Shown here in pieces: positions 1-9,838 of a DNA stretch of 64,000 nt (position 1 is its first letter; every line of letters starts with the position of its first letter). Where the stretch lies: positions 1-64,000 of the forward strand of contig NZ_RPFJ01000030.1 in NCBI RefSeq assembly GCF_003813905.1, read 5' to 3'. The position numbers were made by a program, and so were the translations under genes. The notes beneath the pieces are model-generated. The model had not been told where the DNA came from. It did not search any database and was given only the letters and a program-made list of their open reading frames with translations. The stretch comes from Aureibaculum marinum. Lineage in GTDB: Bacteria > Bacteroidota > Bacteroidia > Flavobacteriales > Flavobacteriaceae.

Positions 1-224
1 TTAAAAACAAAGGTATTTTTATAATCAGGATTAATTTCTCCATTAATTCTAGTGTTTGTAGGGCAGAGGTAGCAACTAGGGTCATAAGAGATGGATTCTT
101 TTTTAGAAGAAGACTCGGTTTTTCCTTGCCATGGTCTTTTAGTTCTGTGTGGAGAAACTAATACCCATTCGCCAGTTAAAATATTGTAGCGACGATGAGG
201 ATGTGTTTTTAAATTTGATTGCAT
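1..224 (-). CDS. galT: Galactose-1-phosphate uridylyltransferase, N-terminal fragment (cut by window edge)
   Basis: An ATG at 224 opens a minus-strand frame that stays open to the left edge, giving about 74 residues. The translation holds [20 protein letters not shown] followed by RPWQGK and YDPSCYLCP, which are the hallmark N-terminal stretches of GalT; the CxxC pair in the last is the start of its metal site. The family enzyme exchanges UMP between UDP-glucose and galactose 1-phosphate in the Leloir pathway, in the cytoplasm. The C-terminal HPH active site lies outside the window. It diverges from the AraC regulator, and its position beside a galactan-type locus suggests it consumes the D-galactose released there. 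The family call rests on recognised motifs; the link to the locus is inference. Confidence 0.9.
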   Translation of the reverse strand, partial: MQSNLKTHPHRRYNILTGEWVLVSPHRTKRPWQGKTESSSKKESISYDPSCYLCPTNTRINGEINPDYKNTFVF

Positions 225-515
225 TTTTTTGTATTTTGGTTTATAAAAAAGTTTAATTGTCTCTAATTAAAGAGGATTAATTTATGGGTCTATTATTATA
301 ATTTATATCACAAACGAAAACTTAAAAAAAGAAATAATATATTTCTTTTTTAAGTAAAAAAATATTTTACAAAAATTGTAAAGCAAAGTTATCTCAAGTT
401 GATGTTATTAAATTAAATGATTATTACCATTTTATTGTATAATATTATCTCTTTCAGCGTATGGGTAAAAGTTAATTATTTGAAATCTACAGAAAAATCC
501 TTAAGTTTGTTCATA
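225..515. other. Divergent intergenic region between galT and the AraC regulator
   Basis: About 290 bp of very AT-rich sequence separate the two divergent starts, so both promoters should lie here. An inverted repeat at 321-354 pairs a CTTAAAAAAAGAAATA arm with a TATTTCTTTTTTAAG arm, with one extra A in the left arm. A smaller CTCT/AGAG repeat lies at 261-274. I see no clean TAnnTTTG element and no copy of the GGTAAAAT repeat found before the other units of this locus. Confidence 0.5.
321..354. repeat. AT-rich inverted repeat in the galT/araC promoter region
   Basis: The two arms of about 15-16 bases are almost perfectly complementary and meet around a short TATA-like centre. As RNA it would form a weak A/U hairpin in either direction. 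It could be a regulator-binding palindrome or a leader hairpin. The lack of G/C pairs argues against an efficient terminator. Confidence 0.5.
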
Positions 516-1373
516 ATGAAACTTGTAGTAAAAAATACTGATACTCTTGTTAATAAGGGATTGAATATTCTTAAGAAAGAGGTTCCTTGTTTAGATGCAG
601 CATGGCATTATCATTCGCAATTTGAGCTATTATACATCTCAAAAAGTAATGGAATTCGCTATGTAGGAGATAGTGTTTCTAATTTTTCTGCAGGTGATTT
701 AGTTTTAGTTGGTCCTTATTTACCTCATTTATGGAGAAATGATGTGTCATATTATAGTGGTGAAAAAACAAACAAGGTAAAAACAATAGTAACAAAGTTT
801 AATAAAGACTTTATTGGAGAAGGCACTTTTGATAATCCTAATTTTTCAAAAATTAGTAAAATGTTAGAAGAGTCAAAATATGGAATATGTTTTGGCAATA
901 GTGTAAGTAAAAAATTGCATGATCAAATAATGAAACTTGCCGATTTATCTATAGTAGAGCAAAGTATTAAGCTATTGGATATTTTACATCAGTTATCCAT
1001 AACCGAAGATAAAGTTATTTTATCTTCTTCTGATATGCGTCAATATACCTCAGAAAATTCAGATAAGTTAGATTTGGTTTTAAAGTTTATATCTGATAAT
1101 TACGCTAGTAATATTACATTAAATGATGTTGCTGATATCGCATGTATGACCACAAATTCTTTCTGTCGTTTTTTTAAAAAAATGACAAATAAATCTTTTA
1201 CTCAATTCTTAAATGAAGTACGTATTCGTCAAGCATCGAGATTGCTTGTGCAAAATGATATGCCCATTTCAGAAGCATGTTACCTAGTTGGTTATAATTC
1301 AGTAACAAATTTCCATAAGCAGTTTAAACAAATAATGAACTGTACTCCTAAATGTTATAGAAAAACTATTTAA
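516..1373 (+). CDS. AraC-family transcriptional regulator (cupin sensor plus AraC HTH)
   Basis: This is a regulator of about 285 residues. The N-terminal half, with AWHYHSQFELLYI and a later GDLVLVGPYLPHLW, looks like the cupin sugar-sensing domain of AraC proteins. The C-terminal 100 residues form the double helix-turn-helix, with NITLNDVADIACM as first helix pair and the signature SEACYLVGYNSVTNFHKQFK followed by CTPKCYR. The frame is open from an upstream ATG at 417, but the extra 33 residues are hydrophobic and unlike the family, so I place the start at 516. It is not followed closely by another gene. As the first gene beside the galactan locus it is one of two candidates for binding the GGTAAAAT repeats at 1416, 6724, 17860 and 22626; the other is the sensor at 26288-30400. 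Confidence 0.85.
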   Translation: MKLVVKNTDTLVNKGLNILKKEVPCLDAAWHYHSQFELLYISKSNGIRYVGDSVSNFSAGDLVLVGPYLPHLWRNDVSYYSGEKTNKVKTIVTKFNKDFIGEGTFDNPNFSKISKMLEESKYGICFGNSVSKKLHDQIMKLADLSIVEQSIKLLDILHQLSITEDKVILSSSDMRQYTSENSDKLDLVLKFISDNYASNITLNDVADIACMTTNSFCRFFKKMTNKSFTQFLNEVRIRQASRLLVQNDMPISEACYLVGYNSVTNFHKQFKQIMNCTPKCYRKTI

Positions 1374-1415
1374 TTCTTCATAAATATTCGTTTTTAACTA
1401 CTAAAAATTTAATGG

Positions 1416-1444
1416 GGTAAAATAATGTAATTTATAGGTAAATG
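1416..1444 (+). promoter_or_regulatory. Direct-repeat activator site upstream of the first susC
   Basis: GGTAAAAT at 1416 and GGTAAATG at 1437 are in the same orientation and 21 bp apart, two helical turns, which is the geometry of AraC-type binding sites. A TAnnTTTG-like AACATTTG at 1463-1470 starts 26 bp after the second half-site, so a bound activator would sit at or next to the -33 region. The same pair recurs before three other units of this locus. Confidence 0.6.
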
Positions 1445-1598
1445 TTATTATTTACTTCATAAAACATTTGTCTTTCTTTGTATATGCAAAAGTGCTAAAA
1501 GTCTAGAAATGTATTAATTAATAGGTAATATAAAGACAAGTAGGCATTGCGTAATTAATCAAATATTTAATTTACTCATTCTAACTTAACTCGATTTT

Positions 1599-4500
1599 AT
1601 GAAAAAAATTAGAAATCTAGACGGACAAATAAATTATTCCTTAAAGGATAATTTAGAATTTAAATGGTCTCTAAAGAAAGTACTTTTAACAGTGCTAACT
1701 TTTACATTAAGCTTTACTCAAGTTATTGCTTTGGATATACATTCAGGCAATAATTATGAGGGCGAAATAGAAGAGGGTACATTCCTTAAACAGCAGATTC
1801 AAATTTCTGGAGTGGTTTCAGATGCAGATGGCCCCTTACCTGGAGCAACAGTAATGGTAAAAGGTACAACAAAAGGAACTACTACAGATTTTGATGGTAA
1901 TTATTCCCTTGAAGTTGATAGTGAAGAAGCTGTTTTAATTTTTTCTTTTGTAGGTTACAAAACTCAAGAAATAGTAGTAGGTAATCAAACAACTTTAAAT
2001 GTTACGTTGATTTCAGATTCACAACTTGATGAAGTAGTTGTTATTGGATATACGACTAGAAAAAAGGGTGATGTTACTGGATCTGTTAGTACTGTGAAAT
2101 CAGAATCATTAGGCAAAACAGGAACTCAAGATTTAGCAAAATCACTATCAGGGAAGGTTTCAGGGTTAATTATTTCAGATAGAGGAGGTTTGCCTGGATC
2201 TACTGGAGACTTAACACTTTTAATTAGAGGTAAATCTACTTTAGGTAACAACTCTCCTTTAATTTTAATTGATGGTATTCAAGCGGGTAATTTTTCCCAA
2301 TTAGCACCTCAAGATATTGAAAGTTTAACTGTGTTAAAAGATGGTGCAGCAGCAATATACGGGGCAAGGGCTGCTAATGGGGTAATTTTAATTACCACAA
2401 AAAGAGGTAAAACGGGTAAGCCTAAAATTAGTTTTTCATCGTCGTACAATTTATCTTCTTTTTCTGCGTCTCCAAGCTTAATGAACTCTGAACAATTTGC
2501 AATTTATAATAATGAAATAGCTGAAAGAAAAAACGAATCATTGCCTTACAGTCAAGCAGATATAGATAAATATGCTGCAGGGAATGACCCCAATTACCCA
2601 AATACAAATTGGGCAGATTTAACATTTGCAGATTATTCACCAGAAACAAGAACTTCACTTTCAGTTTCTGGAGGTAGTGAGTATGTGAAGTATTTTGTAA
2701 GTGGAGATATGATTAGACAAACAGGAATGTATGATTCTGGTGATTTAAAATTTAAACAAAATCAAGTTAGATCTAATATTGATGTTAAGATTTCTGATGC
2801 AATTAAATTAGGTGTTGATTTATCAGGAAGATTTGGTAAAAATCTTCAACCAGGCGTTGATGATGCATATATTTATAAACACATCTATACCAATCTTCCA
2901 ACAGAAGTTGGAGTTTATGATAACGGATTACCAGGTTGGGGGGGGGAAAATGGAGCAAACCCATATGTAATGTCTAGTGATGAAACAGGGTTTATTAAGA
3001 GAATTGATAATGATTTAAGAGGTAAAGTGTCTTTAGACATAGAATTGGATAAACTAACAGAAGGATTAGTTCTAAAAACGTTTGGCGGGTATAGAAGAAT
3101 GAATAACGACCAAAAATCATGGTATACACCATGGTCTGTATATTCATATCAGGAGAGTACAGATGAATATATAGAGCAACCTGGTTTTTCTCAAAGAGGT
3201 AATGAGCGTATTTTACGTGAGAGCTTTTGGAAATACGACGAATTGATGCTTAATGCAACATTACATTACAATAGAACTTTTGGTGATCACACTGTTGGTG
3301 GTTTTGTAGGGTATGAGCAAATGACATCAGAGTCACGTACTTTCTGGGTTGAGAAAAGGGGCTTTCCAGATGCAGATCATTCTGAATTATTTGCAGGTAA
3401 TTCTGACGGGCAGCAATCTGATGGTAACGGTCAAGAATGGGGTAGAGTAAATTACTTTGGTTCATTGTCATATGATTTTAAGAAAAAATACTATGTTGAT
3501 TTTACGTTAAGACATGATGGTTCTAGTACGTTTGGTCCTAATAATAGATTTGGTACGTTTCCTGGTGTTCAAGTAGCTTGGTCAATAGATAAAGAATCGT
3601 TTATGGATAATGTCGAGTGGTTAAGTACTTTAAAATTAAGATCGTCTTGGGCTAAAATGGGGAATGATCGAATTAATGGATTTCAATACCTAACTAGATA
3701 TAATTATGCAGGTGCTTTAGGTGCACAACCAAACTATTATGTTTTTGGTGGTCAACCCTATAATGGGTTTTCTAGTATTGGAGTTCCAGCTGCAAACCCT
3801 AACGTTACATGGGAATCTGCAGATATGAAAAATTTGGGATTAAATTTCGCTCTGTTTGATAATAGATTAGTAGGAGACTTTAATTATTTCTATCAAAAAA
3901 GAGAAGATATTTTAATTACTAGAAATGCATCCATTCCTGATTTTACTGGGTTAACATTACCGCAAGAAAATTTAGGAAAGGTTGATAATTATGGATGGGA
4001 GCTAGAATTAGGATGGAATGATGAGATTAATGAAAACCTTAGTTATAATTTAGGTTTTAATTATACGAAGGCTAAAAATGAAGTTAAATATTTAGATGAA
4101 GCCGTTGATGTTCCTGAGGCCTTAAAAAGAGAAGGACATCCAATGGATTCCTATATAACATATCCAACAAATGGGCTCTTTAAAAATCAAGAAGAAATAG
4201 ATGCTGCACCTGCAATTTTAGCAGGTACCGTTCCTGGAGAGCCTTATTATATTGATACCAATGATGATGGTAAAATTACGGCTGCAGATAGAGTTCGTTC
4301 ATATTCATCAAATGTTCCTGAGGTACAGTATGGTATTTATGGAGGGGTAAAATTTAAAAATTGGGATTTTAGTTTCTTATTTCAAGGACAAGCCAAAGCA
4401 AAAATGTTAGTGTTTTTTGAAGGGCAAGGTGCCTTGCCTGATTTTATGTTCGATCAAAGATGGACACCAGAAAATACAGATGCAAGATATCCAAGAGCAT

Positions 4501-4805
4501 TTGATGTAGGTGATTCTTACAGTTCTAGTTTAAATGGACCAGATAATTTTCAAGGTGCAGATTTATGGTTGCGTGACGCGTCTTATTTAAGGCTTAAAGA
4601 GGTAGAATTGGCGTATACAATTCCTAAAAATGTTATAAAGTTTAGTGATGTTAAATTATACTTCAGAGGGTATAATTTATTGACTATGTTTTCTGAAGTA
4701 TATGATTTAGGGTTAGATCCAGAAGCGGCTGGATATAATGGATTTAGATTGAGTACATATCCATCATTGAAAACATATTCATTTGGAATTAATTTAAATT
4801 TTTAA
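1599..4805 (+). CDS. SusC/RagA-type TonB-dependent outer-membrane transporter
   Basis: At 1068 residues this has the full SusC length. After an extended N-terminus, a hydrophobic signal segment (about residues 24-45) leads to a carboxypeptidase-regulatory-like domain (about 70-140, with GATVMVKGTTKGTTTDFDG). The plug domain follows, with LDEVVVIGYTT, the SGKVSGLII segment and the SusC signature ending GAAAIYGARAANGVILITTK. The rest is beta-barrel, closing in an aromatic C-terminus (GINLNF). It imports oligosaccharides through the outer membrane using TonB energy, as a lidded complex with the SusD protein 50 bp downstream. Upstream lies the GGTAAAAT activator pair. From the neighbouring GH16, GH127 and sulfatases I infer sulfated galactan oligosaccharides as cargo; the sequence does not show the ligand. 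Confidence 0.95.
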   Translation: MKKIRNLDGQINYSLKDNLEFKWSLKKVLLTVLTFTLSFTQVIALDIHSGNNYEGEIEEGTFLKQQIQISGVVSDADGPLPGATVMVKGTTKGTTTDFDGNYSLEVDSEEAVLIFSFVGYKTQEIVVGNQTTLNVTLISDSQLDEVVVIGYTTRKKGDVTGSVSTVKSESLGKTGTQDLAKSLSGKVSGLIISDRGGLPGSTGDLTLLIRGKSTLGNNSPLILIDGIQAGNFSQLAPQDIESLTVLKDGAAAIYGARAANGVILITTKRGKTGKPKISFSSSYNLSSFSASPSLMNSEQFAIYNNEIAERKNESLPYSQADIDKYAAGNDPNYPNTNWADLTFADYSPETRTSLSVSGGSEYVKYFVSGDMIRQTGMYDSGDLKFKQNQVRSNIDVKISDAIKLGVDLSGRFGKNLQPGVDDAYIYKHIYTNLPTEVGVYDNGLPGWGGENGANPYVMSSDETGFIKRIDNDLRGKVSLDIELDKLTEGLVLKTFGGYRRMNNDQKSWYTPWSVYSYQESTDEYIEQPGFSQRGNERILRESFWKYDELMLNATLHYNRTFGDHTVGGFVGYEQMTSESRTFWVEKRGFPDADHSELFAGNSDGQQSDGNGQEWGRVNYFGSLSYDFKKKYYVDFTLRHDGSSTFGPNNRFGTFPGVQVAWSIDKESFMDNVEWLSTLKLRSSWAKMGNDRINGFQYLTRYNYAGALGAQPNYYVFGGQPYNGFSSIGVPAANPNVTWESADMKNLGLNFALFDNRLVGDFNYFYQKREDILITRNASIPDFTGLTLPQENLGKVDNYGWELELGWNDEINENLSYNLGFNYTKAKNEVKYLDEAVDVPEALKREGHPMDSYITYPTNGLFKNQEEIDAAPAILAGTVPGEPYYIDTNDDGKITAADRVRSYSSNVPEVQYGIYGGVKFKNWDFSFLFQGQAKAKMLVFFEGQGALPDFMFDQRWTPENTDARYPRAFDVGDSYSSSLNGPDNFQGADLWLRDASYLRLKEVELAYTIPKNVIKFSDVKLYFRGYNLLTMFSEVYDLGLDPEAAGYNGFRLSTYPSLKTYSFGINLNF

Positions 4806-4855
4806 GCATTGAAACAACCATTGCTAATTAATGTAAACTATTAAAAATAAAAAAC

Positions 4856-6574
4856 ATGAAATATAAAAAAATAACATTTGCAATTGCACTCTTAGCTATT
4901 TTTTCGATAGTTAGTTGTGAAGATGTATTAGATACTGAAGCAAAAGATGCTTTTGCTGAAGATCTTATATATAGTGATCCTAGTCAAGCTGAACGTGTAG
5001 TTTTTACGGCATATAATAGTACAGAAAGTTGGTCGATAAACCGTTTTCAATGGTGGACACGTAGAGTTGGTATTGAAGGTGCTTCTTGGGAAGGGAAATT
5101 TAATTTTAATGATTTAGATAATGTTTATAAAATGAGGGGAGGCTGGTCTCCTAGTAATGCTGGTTTAGCATTTAATAATAGATGGTCTAACTCTTGGGAT
5201 TATGTTCGATTAATAAATGAATTTTTAGATAAAATTGATGATAGTCCAGCGATGCAAAATGATCCTGAAAAAACAAGTGTTTTAAAAGCTGAAATGCAGT
5301 TTTTGAGAGCAAATTTGTATTCTAAGTTAATTAAATTTTATGGAGGTGTTCCTATAATGAAAAGCTCTTTAGGCTTAGACGATGAATTTAATTTACCAAG
5401 AAATTCTTATGAAGAATGTGTTGATTTTATTATTGAAGATTTAGATGCTGCTATAGCTGTTTTACCTGAAACAGTTTCGGGTACTTGGTTTGGTAGAGCT
5501 ACTAAATTATCTGCATTAGCAGTGAAGTCTAGAACGCTGTTATATGCAGCTAGTAAGTTACATGATCCAAATACAGTTCCTAACGGACCTTTATATGATT
5601 ATACGAAAGCGAGTAAATGGCAAGATGCAGCTGATGCCGCTAAAGCTGTTATTGATTTAGTAGGGTCTCGTGATTTAATTTCTGTATCAAATGCAAAAGA
5701 TTATCAGAATTTATTTTTGTCTCCTAATCAAGATATGTTGTTTGCAAGGTCGTATAGTGCTTTATATCATGAATTTGCAAATGATGTAAATACTTTACCT
5801 GATCAAACATTATCTCCTAGTGGATATGGAGGATGGGCGTTGATTTCGCCTTCTCATAATTTTGCTAAGGAATTTAATATGAATGACGGTACAACAACAG
5901 ATGACGGTACTTATGATCCATTAAATCCAAATGCAAATAGAGAAATGAGATATTATGCTAATCTTCTTTACCAAGGAGCTGAATTTAGAGGAAGACCTGT
6001 TGATTATGCTTTAGCAGATAACCCTAGCTCAGAAACTCCTCATGGTTTAGATTCTCCTGAAGGATTGGGAAATACTTTACATTCGTCTAAGACTGGTTAT
6101 AATATTAGAAAATTTCAAGACGAATCCTTAGTTGCATTAACAGATATATCGGCTAATCGTCCTTATGTTTTGTATAGATTGGCTGAAATTTATTTGAATT
6201 ATGCGGAAGCTCAATATCATTTAGGTAATGAAGATTTAGCTCGTGAATATGTAAATAAAGTTTCTAATAGAGCTCTTCAACCAGATATAACAGCTACTGG
6301 ATCAGATTTGTTAGAAGCTATAAAAAGAGAAAGACGTATAGAGCTGTGTTTTGAGGGACATAATTTTTTCGATGAAAGAAGATGGATGGAACAAGATCAT
6401 ATCGGAGGTTATGATATTAAAGGGCTAAAATGGCAAAAAGGAAGTAATGGAAATTTGTCTTTCGAAGAATATACAGTAGTATCAAGACCTTGGTTTGAGT
6501 ATAGATATTATCTTCCAATTCCACAGTCTGAAATAGAAAAAGCACCAGCTTTAGAACAAAATTATGGATATTAA
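4856..6574 (+). CDS. SusD/RagB-family glycan-binding surface lipoprotein
   Basis: This 572-residue protein starts with a lipoprotein signal ending IVSC, so Cys21 should be lipidated. The body shows SusD landmarks: N-terminal helices with the SYEECVDFIIEDLDAAI segment, then LYRLAEIYLNYAEAQYHLG (TPR-like), and near the end RERRIELCFEGHNFFDERRW and YYLPIPQSEIEKAP with a terminal NYGY. SusD proteins form the lid over the SusC channel and bind the incoming glycan at the cell surface. It follows susC by 50 bp in one operon and is followed by a strong terminator at 6631-6662. Substrate is inferred from context only. Confidence 0.95.
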   Translation: MKYKKITFAIALLAIFSIVSCEDVLDTEAKDAFAEDLIYSDPSQAERVVFTAYNSTESWSINRFQWWTRRVGIEGASWEGKFNFNDLDNVYKMRGGWSPSNAGLAFNNRWSNSWDYVRLINEFLDKIDDSPAMQNDPEKTSVLKAEMQFLRANLYSKLIKFYGGVPIMKSSLGLDDEFNLPRNSYEECVDFIIEDLDAAIAVLPETVSGTWFGRATKLSALAVKSRTLLYAASKLHDPNTVPNGPLYDYTKASKWQDAADAAKAVIDLVGSRDLISVSNAKDYQNLFLSPNQDMLFARSYSALYHEFANDVNTLPDQTLSPSGYGGWALISPSHNFAKEFNMNDGTTTDDGTYDPLNPNANREMRYYANLLYQGAEFRGRPVDYALADNPSSETPHGLDSPEGLGNTLHSSKTGYNIRKFQDESLVALTDISANRPYVLYRLAEIYLNYAEAQYHLGNEDLAREYVNKVSNRALQPDITATGSDLLEAIKRERRIELCFEGHNFFDERRWMEQDHIGGYDIKGLKWQKGSNGNLSFEEYTVVSRPWFEYRYYLPIPQSEIEKAPALEQNYGY

Positions 6575-6630
6575 GATTAGTTTGAACTAAAAAGAATGTA
6601 GTTCATAATAAATTTATTATTTGAGTTAGT

Positions 6631-6662
6631 AATAAACCGAGGGTAACTTTCCTCGGTTTATT
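6631..6662 (+). terminator. Intrinsic terminator after the first susCD pair
   Basis: A perfect 12-bp stem (AATAAACCGAGG with its complement) closes a loop of about 8 bases and runs into a T-rich tail. It separates susCD from the sulfatase operon, which has its own activator site 60 bp further on. Confidence 0.85.
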
Positions 6663-6723
6663 TGTTTAAAGAAGTTGTTTAAAAATTTTTAATAATAGGT
6701 ATTTGAGATAAGTTATTAATAAA

Positions 6724-6752
6724 GGTAAAATAAGATAAAGACAGGGTAAATT
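6724..6752 (+). promoter_or_regulatory. Direct-repeat activator site upstream of the sulfatase-GH16-GH127 operon
   Basis: GGTAAAAT at 6724 and GGTAAATT at 6745 are direct repeats exactly 21 bp apart. A TAnnTTTG-like TAAATTTTG begins at 6771, again 26 bp after the second half-site, as before the first susC. The 270-bp gap between 6574 and 6847 thus holds a terminator and this site, and I see no gene in it. Confidence 0.6.
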
Positions 6753-6846
6753 TAATTATTAACTAAACTTTAAATTTTGCTTAATTTGAAGATAAGAAAA
6801 TTCTATAGTTTTCTGGAATTATAAGATATTATAAAAATTAAAAGAC

Positions 6847-8262
6847 ATGAAGAATATTGCAATCTTAGTTCTTGTTCTGATGTGTACTGCTTTGTATGCA
6901 CAAGACAAGCCTAATATTATTTTACTGTTTTCAGACGATGCCGGTTATGGTGATTTTGGTTTTCAGGGCAGTACAGTTATGAAAACTCCAAATTTAGATA
7001 AACTAGCAGAACAAGGAATAACATTTACGCAAGGGTATGTTTCAGCATCTGTTTGTGGACCATCAAGAGCCGGGCTAATGACTGGTAAATATCAGCAACG
7101 CTTTGGCTACGAAGAAATTAATGTGCCAGGGTATATGAGTGAAAATTCAAAATTTTTGGGTGATGATATGGGATTGCCGTTAGATCAAGTTACAATGGCA
7201 GATTATTTAAAAAAATTAGGTTATACCAATGCAATGTTCGGTAAATGGCACTTAGGTGATGCAGATCGTTTTCATCCGTTGAAAAGAGGGTTTGATGAAT
7301 TTTACGGTTTTAGGGGAGGTGATAGAAGTTATTTTGCCTATAAAGAAGTACCAAAGGGACATTTAGATAAAAGAATGGAAAATGGTTTTGGTAATTTCGA
7401 AGAACCTAAATCTTATGCAACAGATGTTTTCGCAGAAAAAGCGATATCATTTATAGAAAGGAACAAAGATAGGCCATTTTTTGTGTATTTAGCATTTAAT
7501 GCTGTTCATACTCCAATGGAAGCTACCGAAGAAGATTTAAAAAAATTTCCAAACTTAAAAGGTAAACGAAAAGAAGTAGCTGCCATGACCTTAGCTTTGG
7601 ATCGTGCGTGTGGAAAAGTAATTGATAAATTAAAGGAGTTAGGATTAGATGAAAATACGATTATCGTTTTTTCTAATGACAATGGTGGGCCAACGGACAA
7701 AAATGCATCAATTAACTTGCCATTAAGCGGAACAAAATCAAATCAATTAGAAGGAGGGCTAAGAGTGCCATATGTAATTAGTTGGCCTAAAAAATTAGAT
7801 AAAAATATTACATATACTTACCCAGTAAGTACATTGGATTTATTGCCAACCTTTTATGCTGCAGGAGGAGGAAATACAAATGATTTGAAAGATATAGATG
7901 GTGTCAACCTTTTGCCATATATAACAGGGGAAAATAAGACCAGACCACACGAAAAATTATATTGGAAAAAAGAAAATAGGGGAGTTTACAGAGAAGGAGA
8001 TTGGAAATTTATACGCTTTCCAGATAGACCAGCAGAACTTTACGATATGAGTAAAGATACTTCAGAATTAGAGAATCTTGCAGATAAATATCCAGAACGG
8101 GTAAAAGAAATGTATAAAAAGTTATTTCAATGGGAATTAACTCTAGAAAGACCGATGTGGATGTTAAAACGAAAATTTGAAAAAAATGATATAGATAGAA
8201 TGGATCGGTATAGAACACCTGAATTAGTAAAAAAAGAAACGTCAGGATTTAACATGGATTAA
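6847..8262 (+). CDS. Secreted sulfatase, S1 (arylsulfatase A-like) family
   Basis: This is a 471-residue protein with a cleavable signal peptide (ending near ALYAQ) and the start of the alkaline-phosphatase-like fold, [18 protein letters not shown], where the DD pair binds calcium. The maturation motif CGPSR begins at Cys70, the residue converted to formylglycine in active S1 sulfatases. GKWHLGD and [11 protein letters not shown] supply further active-site and metal residues. It is expected to remove sulfate esters from oligosaccharides in the periplasm. It opens the operon of GH16, GH127 and a GH42-like enzyme under the activator site at 6724. I cannot assign the S1 subfamily or the sulfate position cleaved. 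The sulfatase-maturation enzyme is not in the window. Confidence 0.93.
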   Translation: MKNIAILVLVLMCTALYAQDKPNIILLFSDDAGYGDFGFQGSTVMKTPNLDKLAEQGITFTQGYVSASVCGPSRAGLMTGKYQQRFGYEEINVPGYMSENSKFLGDDMGLPLDQVTMADYLKKLGYTNAMFGKWHLGDADRFHPLKRGFDEFYGFRGGDRSYFAYKEVPKGHLDKRMENGFGNFEEPKSYATDVFAEKAISFIERNKDRPFFVYLAFNAVHTPMEATEEDLKKFPNLKGKRKEVAAMTLALDRACGKVIDKLKELGLDENTIIVFSNDNGGPTDKNASINLPLSGTKSNQLEGGLRVPYVISWPKKLDKNITYTYPVSTLDLLPTFYAAGGGNTNDLKDIDGVNLLPYITGENKTRPHEKLYWKKENRGVYREGDWKFIRFPDRPAELYDMSKDTSELENLADKYPERVKEMYKKLFQWELTLERPMWMLKRKFEKNDIDRMDRYRTPELVKKETSGFNMD

Positions 8263-8312
8263 TCACAATAAAAAATATTCATTAGAAGAACTAACTATCA
8301 AAAATATTAAAT

Positions 8313-9827
8313 ATGACCGTAAAAAAAGTTTGTAATCTAGTTTTTATTTTAATCTTTCCAATTCTTTTAATTATTGGGTGTAAAGAAAATAATAGAGAGA
8401 CTTCGACCTCAGATAAGAAAGTGGAATTAAGTCAATCAAGTAATTTGAGAGTTGTGACTCCTGCTTCTGATCCTGATAATAAAGAAGGATGGGTGCTAAA
8501 TGAAGAAATTAGTGATGAATTTGAAGGAACTGAATTAGATACAACAAAATGGTTCGTTCAAGGTCAGAATGGAAACTATTATATTTGGAAAGGGAGAGCA
8601 CCTTCGCAATATGTCCCTCACAATGTAAGTGTTGAAAATGGTATTTTAAAATTAAAAACCCAGTGGGAACCTGATTATTCATTTGCAAAAGAAAGTTATG
8701 CAGATGGAGCTCATGTAGATACTTACGGCTTCCATGAAGGGAAACCCTTACCAGTTACAACTGCCGCTATTGTAGGTAAGAAAAGATTTTTAAATGGTTA
8801 TATGGAAGTAAAATCAAAAGCACCAGAAGCTGCAATAACAGCAGCATTTTGGGCAATTGGTTATGAGCAAGAATTAGATGTATATGAACAAATGGGGGTT
8901 CCTAAAATTGCAAAAGAAGGCTCAATAAGTAAAAATACAAATAGAACTGCTGTTCATGATTGGAGTCCACCAGCGGTTAGACCAACTAAAGCTTTTGGGT
9001 ATGACGAGCAATTGCCTTATGTTACTTCTGACGATTTTCATGTTTATGGTGTGGAGTGGGGTGAAGCTTATTTAAATATTTATAGAGATGGAAAATTTGT
9101 TCATGGTTTTACTCAGGATGAATTAGGTATTGACTGGGTGTTAAATAACCCTATGGAAATTTGGCTAGACTCAGAAATATTTAAATGGTTAGGGGTTCCT
9201 CATAAAGAAGAGTTACCTGCAACTTTTGAAGTGGAATATGTGAGGGTTTGGCAAAAACCTTCAGATAATTTATTAGCTAAAGATAAAGCTTTTTACGGAT
9301 TTGAAGGGCCTATTTTGTTTGAAAATAATCCAAGACCTTTTAACATGGTTCCTGAAGATTCGAAACCTAACGATTACCAGAAATTTTGGTTAATTGATAA
9401 AGAGTCATCTAAATATTTTCAAATAACAGAAGGACATTATGCTAGTGGAGTAGAAAGTCTTCAATTTTTAGGATATGGAAAAAACGATTCGTTAAAGGTG
9501 TCAAAAGTAGTTGCAAAAACCCCTGAAGGAGCTTTAAGATTGCCATCAGGAGACTTTAAATTGTCAATAAACCTTTGGCTAAATCAAGGTCGTATAGCAG
9601 ATAAAATTTATGTAACTTTAGGTAATCCAGAAATCAAGATTGTATTTGATGGACTTAAAAAATTACCTCGAAGACAATGGGTAACCGTTGAAAAGAAATT
9701 TTCAAGATTAGAGGCATCTACAAATAATGACGGTATGGTTATAGAAATTAGAAAAGAAGATTTACCTAAAACCAGAGCAACCAATTTGTTTATTGATGAT
9801 ATAGAAATAAAAAAATCAAATAAGTAA
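8313..9827 (+). CDS. GH16-family endo-galactanase lipoprotein with C-terminal carbohydrate-binding-like domain
   Basis: The 504-residue protein begins with a lipoprotein signal (LLIIGC, Cys23). Residues about 65-315 form a GH16 jelly-roll domain. DEFEGTELDTTKW opens the domain, NVSVENGILKLKT follows, and the catalytic motif ELDVYEQ has Glu187 as nucleophile, Asp189 and Glu192 as acid/base. GWxxxY-type segments (YGVEWGEAYLNIYRDGK) and the closing VEYVRVWQKP are typical. The remaining 180 residues resemble a CBM4/9-like beta-sandwich, ending with FIDDIEI. GH16 includes agarases, porphyranases and carrageenases; the APSQYVPHNVSV context is more like the agarase/porphyranase/beta-carrageenase branch than classical kappa-carrageenase. 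It is probably surface-anchored and makes the oligomers taken up by SusC/D. Precise substrate is unresolved. Confidence 0.85.
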   Translation: MTVKKVCNLVFILIFPILLIIGCKENNRETSTSDKKVELSQSSNLRVVTPASDPDNKEGWVLNEEISDEFEGTELDTTKWFVQGQNGNYYIWKGRAPSQYVPHNVSVENGILKLKTQWEPDYSFAKESYADGAHVDTYGFHEGKPLPVTTAAIVGKKRFLNGYMEVKSKAPEAAITAAFWAIGYEQELDVYEQMGVPKIAKEGSISKNTNRTAVHDWSPPAVRPTKAFGYDEQLPYVTSDDFHVYGVEWGEAYLNIYRDGKFVHGFTQDELGIDWVLNNPMEIWLDSEIFKWLGVPHKEELPATFEVEYVRVWQKPSDNLLAKDKAFYGFEGPILFENNPRPFNMVPEDSKPNDYQKFWLIDKESSKYFQITEGHYASGVESLQFLGYGKNDSLKVSKVVAKTPEGALRLPSGDFKLSINLWLNQGRIADKIYVTLGNPEIKIVFDGLKKLPRRQWVTVEKKFSRLEASTNNDGMVIEIRKEDLPKTRATNLFIDDIEIKKSNK

Positions 9828-9838
9828 AAAAATAATTA

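Noticed and set aside
417-515. N-terminal extension of the AraC regulator from an upstream ATG
   Set aside because: The extra 33 residues are hydrophobic, unlike family N-termini; the ATG at 516 fits the cupin-domain start.
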